The notes under the pieces: model-generated
Seen by the model: the letters and a program-made list of their open reading frames with translations, nothing else
The model's database searches: none
What the model was told of the DNA's origin: nothing
Program-made: the position numbers and the translations under genes
Assembly (NCBI GenBank): GCA_015178975.1
Contig: WHVD01000018.1
Span: forward strand, 248,001-312,000
Direction of reading: 5' to 3'
Source: Hysterangium stoloniferum
Taxonomy: Eukaryota; Basidiomycota; Agaricomycetes; Hysterangiales; Hysterangiaceae
DNA length: 64,000 bases
Shown: positions 58,100 through 64,000 of the stretch, piece by piece
Position numbering within the stretch: the stretch's first letter is position 1
Layout of the letters: every line of letters begins with the position of its first letter

Positions 58100-59890
58100 A
58101 ACAGCAATGATTATTTTGATAGCTCAACCTAGTGAATAAAGGAGTGTTTCCTTATAATTTTGTAAATGATAAGAATATCGCCTTTGCGGGAGCAAAGCCG
58201 CAAGATGATGATTGCGAAGCAAAGGTACTATGCCCTCATTTTAGGGCCATCACCAAAAAAATGGTGTTTTTCCAAATTAAACTCGTTATCCTCTCATCCT
58301 CTTGATCTTCGACTCCCAATTCATCATCTGGATCCTCGACTGCCTCAGACTCATCGATATTGTTGCCAACCGGATGAGACTGAATCCGTCAAGTCAAGGA
58401 TGGATCTGACTCTGAATCCGTGCTCAGATCCAGAGGCTGAGGATGAAGACGATAAAGATAGATTAATGATACTCATTGAATATACAGGGTGCGAACGCCC
58501 CTTTGTCCTCTCTATGATGCCTGTAACATGGCTTAATATGTCTTGGCACATTGTCTTGTGGATACAACCACCGTAGCAGGAGATGATTTGTAAGGGTTAC
58601 CCCTACAACGTATGTGGACTCTATACAATAGCTTGGACATCCAAATACACGTCTCTTGCTAAATCCATAAAGGATAATAAAATGAATGCTGACCTAGCAA
58701 GAGAAAAGCCAAAGAAAAGGGCTAAAAATTTCTTCTGTGATAGTCTCTACAACATCGGGTTCCAGCCTCTGATCAGGTTGCCACTAGAGCTCTACCCTAT
58801 ACGCAGATCCTGCACCTCTTCAGATGTGTTACTTCAATTGTTTGTTCTTAGACTCCTGTCACCAATATTTGTAGCTTTTTTTTTCCTATCCCCAGCCTCA
58901 CATTTATTTCCTCATTTGGACTTGTTGCTAATCATTCCTTTCTCATTTGTCCCGTATCCGTCATTTCTCATATAGGCTCAGATTGAAGTCCACAGACACT
59001 GCAGGGTTTCCTCTACAATCAATATAATATTCGAGCATGGTTATGTACTTTGGCTGTAATAATGGCATGTTGTCTGCTACGTATAGAAGGCATCAAATTA
59101 TCATTTCTTCTTCTTTTTTTCAATATGTAGGACATGTGGTTTGCTCCAATGTCCCGGGCCCAATCTGCCTAGTCTGGTCCACGTCCACCTTCCCGTTTGC
59201 CATAGTTACGCCTTCTACCACTTTTGCTATCTTCACTTACCATCTCAAGTTGGCTCACGAGTGTCACTATTTCAAACGGGACCTGTCTGTCCAGCGTGGC
59301 TGTGGCAGGCAGTTCGGCTGTGCCTCTTATTGGGAACTTGCGCAGACCACAGTAGATATTAGAATGTAACTTGGTTTGTATCTATGGGTGAATTACTGGG
59401 GGTTATATATATCTGCAGGGAACAAATTTCTCGAAGGGATGACAGATATAACTCAAAGCTATGTTAAGTATTTTCCGAGGTATTCTATAATATTCTAGGA
59501 TGTCAGGTTGATTACCAACATCTATCTCTCCGACTCGGGACTTTGGTGATGGAGGCTATGGTGATTTGGCGCGCAGGGAGCGCCCTGGATGGAGCGTTAT
59601 GTGTATAAAATTCATTCAATACTCTCAAAATGTTGATATCCTCAAGATTTTATTCAAATTAATACTATTTGTACAACAACTAGACGCTTCAACCCGAAGT
59701 TGAAAGCGTTTAAGACATTTGTAACAGTAGCGCTGCCTTTTAACTCTCTGACAGGGGCTCCGTAGGTTCCTTTGGAGCGAGCTCCTATGACACTGAAGCT
59801 ATGACATGGCAATGATTCACATGCTTGTATACTAGGTACATGACGGCACGACGCGGGTTTAAGGACATTGCCACCCTCTACAAACGACCA
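58100..59890. other. Gap between array members 3 and 4, no intact gene recognised
   Basis: Frames at 58166-58576 and 58583-58975 show faintly protein-like text (an acidic EAEDEDDKDRL stretch, a hydrophobic run near 58870) but no domain. They may be remnants of a transposase-like gene. Nothing here is supported enough to call. Confidence 0.4.
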
Positions 59891-59894
59891 ACAT

Positions 59895-60791
59895 ATGCAT
59901 CCTTGTCCAGCAAACGAAGCCCAAAGTGAAGGTTCATTGATCTCGCATAGGCCCGCTACCTGTCTGTCATATGATGAAACCGAGAGCATGGACATAGGAC
60001 ATGGTGAGATTTTGTTTCATATACGCATTTCCCATTTACCTGAATTCGCACCACACCTTAAAAAGTACCTGATACCAACCATGATAGAAGCACAGACCAT
60101 ACAGATATTATCTGTAGAGGTTTTGATATGGTAGCCCTCGCGGTATGCGATAATTTTCTTTTATTTTCATAATCCCTCTCACATAGACTTGGACCATTCA
60201 TCTCAGGCCACAGTTTTATCTGCAATCCAATCACAGGTAATGGGTACCACACTAAACGGTCTCCCAGACACCACCTCAGTCCGCGCCACAAACGCATTCT
60301 ACCTCTCAGGCCTCATCCTCGATCTCATGGCCGCCTGCCTCGCATTTCTATCATCCCGCTGGTTTCAAAGACTGACGAACGATGAGAAGAACTTCCTACA
60401 GGATACCTTTACGGCTCGCGCGGCGGAGCGAGTTCAGCGAGCTGATCCCACCACTTCGAAACCTAAGCCGAATAGTAATCCACGCCATGATCAAGAAAAT
60501 GGCGAGATTTTGAAGGAGCAGCAATTGTGTGGCATCGAACGACTACTTATACCGTGGTATAGCCTCTCTTTATTCATACCTGTGGTATTCCTTGAATTGG
60601 GTGCCGTGTGCATTGTAGCTGGATTATACACCTATACTTGGTCACAGCAATCTCTTCCTGTTGCCCTTGTGGTATCCTTTGCCGGTATTTCGACCATTCC
60701 ATTTGTCATTGGGGTTGTTGCTATTGGGACAGTTGAGAAGAGACGCAGGAATATCATTCTCCAGTTGAGCAGAATACAGGGTGATTGGTGA
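59895..60791 (+). CDS. GDW-array membrane protein, member 4
   Basis: Model: exons 59895-60003, 60066-60142 and 60207-60791 (256 residues). Intron phases are 1 then 0, exactly as in members 2, 3 and 5. Exon 1 is polar (MHPCPANEAQSEGS...). Exon 2 reads STDHTDIICRGFDMVALA. Exon 3 gives ATVLSAIQSQVMGTTLNGLPDTTSVRATNAF, first helix YLSGLILDLMAACLAFLSS, RWFQRLTNDEKNFLQDTF and a Pro/Asn/Lys loop. Two spans follow (LFIPVVFLELGAVCIVAGLYTY; ALVVSFAGISTIPFVIGVVAI), with terminal QLSRIQGDW. The frame upstream of 59895 is open to 59868 without an ATG. The short second exon is fixed mainly by phase and by its similarity to paralogs. Function unknown. Confidence 0.78.
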
Positions 60792-61359
60792 ATCATGAAT
60801 AGAAGATCCGAACATGTAATTTATCATACAGCGTCCAGTTCGCATAATCATAGTCAGTGGTCAATCTTTTTGTTCCTCTTTTTAACATCATCTTGGTCTA
60901 AGTTTGTATAAATAGTTACAGTATTTCAGGGCTTGTAATGTATTTGTATAGATATAGTGTGAAAGCATCGACTAATCGAAATATGATGAAAAAGAAAAAT
61001 TTGGCCAAACACCTTGTTGGTACCCAGCGACAAGTCCACCATCCCCAGTCACATGACCAGGATTTCTGACCAGTCACGAGATAAACCGGTAACCGGTAAC
61101 TGAGGAATTCCGATGCAACAGCATGGAAGTGCGCGGAACACTTATTTGTCCGGTAGGTACTTACCAATGTTTTACTAATATCTCCTACTTACTAAAGATC
61201 TCCGGATCATAGTTAGTTGGATCAGTTAAATATTCGCAGGAATCCACCAAATGAGAAAAGGGGAATCTCCTGGAACCTCGCCCGTTGTAAATAATAACTT
61301 TACCTCTGAATGCCTTCTGTTGAAGTGGAAGCGTTACATAAACTACCTTTGGTAGTGAC

Positions 61360-61510
61360 TGCCAAGACCCGGCCTCAGGCCGTGGGCCGGCTCAGCTGGG
61401 GCCTGAAAAGCCCAAGCCGAGCTGGGCCAAGTAGCATCCACTCTGGGCCCGGCCTGGGATATTGTAAGCCCAAGCCGGGCTCCCAGGCCGCGGCCTGCTA
61501 GTGGCCCCAC
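61360..61510. repeat. GGCC/AAGCC-rich repeat block
   Basis: GGGCC, GGCCTGGG and AAGCCCAAGCC(G) motifs recur in both orientations within about 150 bases, giving strong self-complementarity and high GC. An adjacent plus frame (about 61600-61760) ends in an acidic tail (SSDEEEVYV). Such blocks occur near decayed hAT-type elements in basidiomycetes, but no transposase motif was seen. Confidence 0.5.
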
Positions 61511-61519
61511 GAGGTACTG

Positions 61520-63060
61520 CATGGTCAAGGATGGTCAAATTTTCTTCTGGCGACCAGTTCAATTTCTGTTCAGCCTCTTTGTACACAATGCCGCCAAAGT
61601 CAAGAACTTGCCTGGGACGGCCAAGTAAGTCCCCAAGGGGATGTTGAGAGTGACGGAGAAATCGAAACAAGTTCGTGGTGGGAAATTTTGGCTAGCGGGG
61701 ATTCAGAGGCCGCATTACTTAAAGTTGAGCTATCCTCTGATGAAGAGGAAGTTTATGTGTAATATACACTCATAATATTTTGAGAAGTTTATTTTATTTT
61801 ATTGGTAGACTATAAGTTTACAAATGCCATCTTGTACCATTTTTACCCGCGGCCTCCGGGGCTTTCGGCCGGGGCCATGACAATCACTAACCTTTGGTAA
61901 GCAGAACGCCGTACATATATAGAACAAATAGATAGCACTGGTAGTTGCTGAACTACTTATATGGAATGGAGACCGACCGCGTAGTCTCTCAGCGAAGGTT
62001 TATCACTCACTGAGAGTTATATTTAGAATTGCGCATAACTTTACTAATAACCACATAGAAATTGGCGGATACCAGATTGAGATTAGTTTTTATCCATTTT
62101 TGGGACGATCACCGATCCAATCAAAGAATGGACTTAGGTCATTATACCATTGCACATTCTTCGCGAGTAGTTCTGATTCGCCGGGCTAGCCAGTATTGCT
62201 GCGAGAATGGCTCAGGGAACATCTGCTTTTGATGAAATTGAAATTGAAATGCTGTGACAAAGTGCGCAGGTGGGGCCTCAGAGTCAGCATACACGCGGCT
62301 TTGAATTTGTTAGATTTATGAATTGGGAATTATGATACGTTATTATCGCGCGTTATGCGCAAGAAAACTGAAATACAGCAACGCTTGTATAAACTGTACC
62401 TCCTGAGCCTAGCTGACCCTCTTACCCCATAGTGATGATTAAGCCATACCACACTCCTCCAAGAAGCACGCCCAGCCTCTTCCAGAATTGTTTATGTAAT
62501 GTGTAAATTGGTCACTACGAGCATGGGAGGCACACAAGAATGGCGCCAAGTACCACATCATCACGCTCGCCCATCCTCGATTTACAAATGGGATGCCGGG
62601 TGTCCCCACTAAGGTCCCATTAACATTTGACATAGGAACAAGGATTTAGTCTTAATTAGCGCTGACTGTGTGAATATTAAACACTGGACTACTGGTGAAG
62701 CTGATTAATTAAACCAAGCCTTCGTTACCCCAGGGTCGAAATAACAAAGGGACCATGTGGACACATAACCTATTGTCCTCTTTGCTTCGTATCTTCCTTT
62801 ATTCCCTGTGTTAATATCACCTATTGTTGTCATTAGCATATATACAGTAGTCAAGGGGTCCTACCTCGGTCCATTATGCATATAAGAGACTGAGTTTATT
62901 CTTCGGTTTCTACCTCTGACACTTGGCAGGGGTGTCAAAGGGGAGGATATGTAGGAGCAATGATGCGGGAGAGTATCCATTTCCGGCTGCGACAACTTAA
63001 TCAAGTTTAGGAATTTTGGATAATGGTAGGGAGATGTAACGACAGAAAGACATGAGAATA
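61520..63060. other. Gap between array members 4 and 5, no intact gene recognised
   Basis: Apart from the short acidic frame near 61700 and a minus frame at 62439-62633 without domains, nothing is recognised. It contains the 3' flank of member 5 at the right. Confidence 0.45.
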
Positions 63061-63064
63061 GCAT

Positions 63065-63927
63065 TCACCAATCACCCTGCATCCTGCTCAATTGGAAGAT
63101 AATTTTTCTGCGTTTTTCTGGCTCTCTTCCGATGGCAAATACCCCGAGGATAAACGGCAGCGTCGAAAGTCCGGCTATAGACGCCAATATAGCTACGATT
63201 AGGGTTTGTTGTGACCATGTATAAGTGTACAGCCCTGCGACCATGCAGGCAATGCCCAGTACAAGGAATACGACGGGTGCGAACAACGATATGCTGTACC
63301 ATGTAATAAATATTCGATCGAGCCCGCCTAACTTCATACTCCGAAGAGGTCCGTCCTTGTCTCGTTCCCAAGATTCCTCAGGCTCGGGTATACAAATCTT
63401 AACATCAGACCTCTCCTTCTCCCGGGCTACAAAGACTGTCTGTAGCAATTCCTTTTCCGCCTTTGTGAGTCTTTGGAACCAACGGGACGTGAGGTAAGCG
63501 AGACAAGCGGAAAAGATGTCGAAAGTGAGCCCGGAGATATAGAAGACATTTATTGCATGTATGGCCGGAGTGTCAGGAAGTCCGCTCACTATGTTACTGA
63601 ATATTTGTGCTTGAATCGCGGACAAAAATGTCGCCTAAAATGCAGCCATTAGTGTGTATGTCATAACAATAAAACATTCTTGTATACCGCAAGTGCCAGT
63701 ATCTCAAATCCTTTGCAAAGCTCATCGAGATAGTCCGGGGCTCTTTGGGATGTAAGACTATTTTGCGTTTGGTCATCGTGGCCTGTGATAATTGGGTTGA
63801 CGGGCTTTATTGATGAGACTCGGGATATAAAAATTATCATTAAAACCAAGCTCTCACCCCCAGGATTTCTTATGGTCACAGGTTCTGGGTGAGTCGCTGG
63901 ATTGGAAGGGGGGGGAGGACCAATCAT
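63065..63927 (-). CDS. GDW-array membrane protein, member 5 (opposite strand)
   Basis: Model on minus: exons 63927-63858, 63782-63688 and 63634-63065 (244 residues), intron phases 1 then 0. Exon 1 is Pro-rich (MIGPPPPSNPATHPEPVTIRNPG). Exon 2 ends DYLDELCKGFEILALA. Exon 3 reads ATFLSAIQAQIFSNIVSGLPDTPAIHAINVFYISG, helix LTFDIFSACLAYLTS and RWFQRLTKAEKELLQTVF. A Glu/Lys loop and two spans follow (LFAPVVFLVLGIACMVAGLYTY; AILASIAGLSTLPFILGVFAI), ending QLSRMQGDW. The frame stays open to the window edge, so the gene may begin beyond 64000. It is the only inverted member of the array. Function unknown. Confidence 0.76.
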
Positions 63928-64000
63928 GGTGCCACAGCCCTCGACTGTCGGCTCGTGTACACTTGACACTGACTTCCCAGTGTGTTGAGCTTGGGGTGTT

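Noticed and set aside
58166-58975. Two adjacent protein-like frames
   Set aside because: Acidic and hydrophobic stretches are visible but no family motif or consistent splice model could be found.
1-64000. CRISPR array, phage or bacterial operon
   Set aside because: No regular spacer array was seen; short spliceosomal introns and gypsy elements show a fungal nuclear genome.

Overview
The window looks like a chromosome segment of an agaricomycete (mushroom-forming) basidiomycete. The host genes are cut by many short introns of about 41-60 bases with GT/AG ends and CTAAC/CTAAT-like branch sites. Several families recognised here are typical of that group: DUF6533 membrane proteins, an expanded-type BTB gene, and Ty3/gypsy elements with chromodomains. 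The species cannot be named from the sequence alone.

The left half (1-36.3 kb) is mostly a graveyard of mobile DNA. It holds the 3' end of a chromodomain gypsy element with an antisense coiled-coil/zinc-motif gene before its LTR (430-3055). A decayed multi-domain gene with USP-type deubiquitinase and PHD-finger motifs follows (3063-6657), and three truncated relatives of it lie elsewhere (6.86, 16.35 and 35.88 kb). One full-length gypsy element is bounded by LTRs and a 5-bp target duplication (17221-28604, coding on minus). To its right lies a nest of LTR pieces, a Tc1/mariner fragment and two further gypsy fossils (28.9-35.9 kb). Small non-autonomous elements are present at 225-427, about 7309-7707 and 9718-9916. 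Two apparently intact host genes sit in this half: a four-exon BTB gene (10740-11696) and a three-exon gene for a small secreted protein built of three cysteine repeats, one per exon (12386-12923, minus).

The right half (36.9-64 kb) is gene-rich. A six-exon, 537-residue gene of unknown function (36922-38785, minus) is followed by a segmental tandem duplication carrying a DUF6533 gene and the 3' end of a convergent single-pass membrane protein gene. The left DUF6533 copy (40911) appears truncated at its C-terminus; the right copy (44341) looks intact. Two retroposon-like insertions with overlapping target duplications lie between the copies. Fragments of a tyrosine recombinase and of an Hsp70 gene follow.

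From 50.7 kb to the window end there is an array of five paralogous multi-exon genes (four on plus, one on minus) for a three-helix membrane protein family ending in GDW. All share a phase-0 intron at exactly the same place. Interspersed are a REEP/Yop1-family ER-shaping protein gene with an unusually long disordered tail (54982-56381, minus) and a tRNA-Gly(TCC) with a 9-base intron (56593-56672). Splice models were built by hand from reading frame, splice-site and paralog consistency; none is backed by transcript data.
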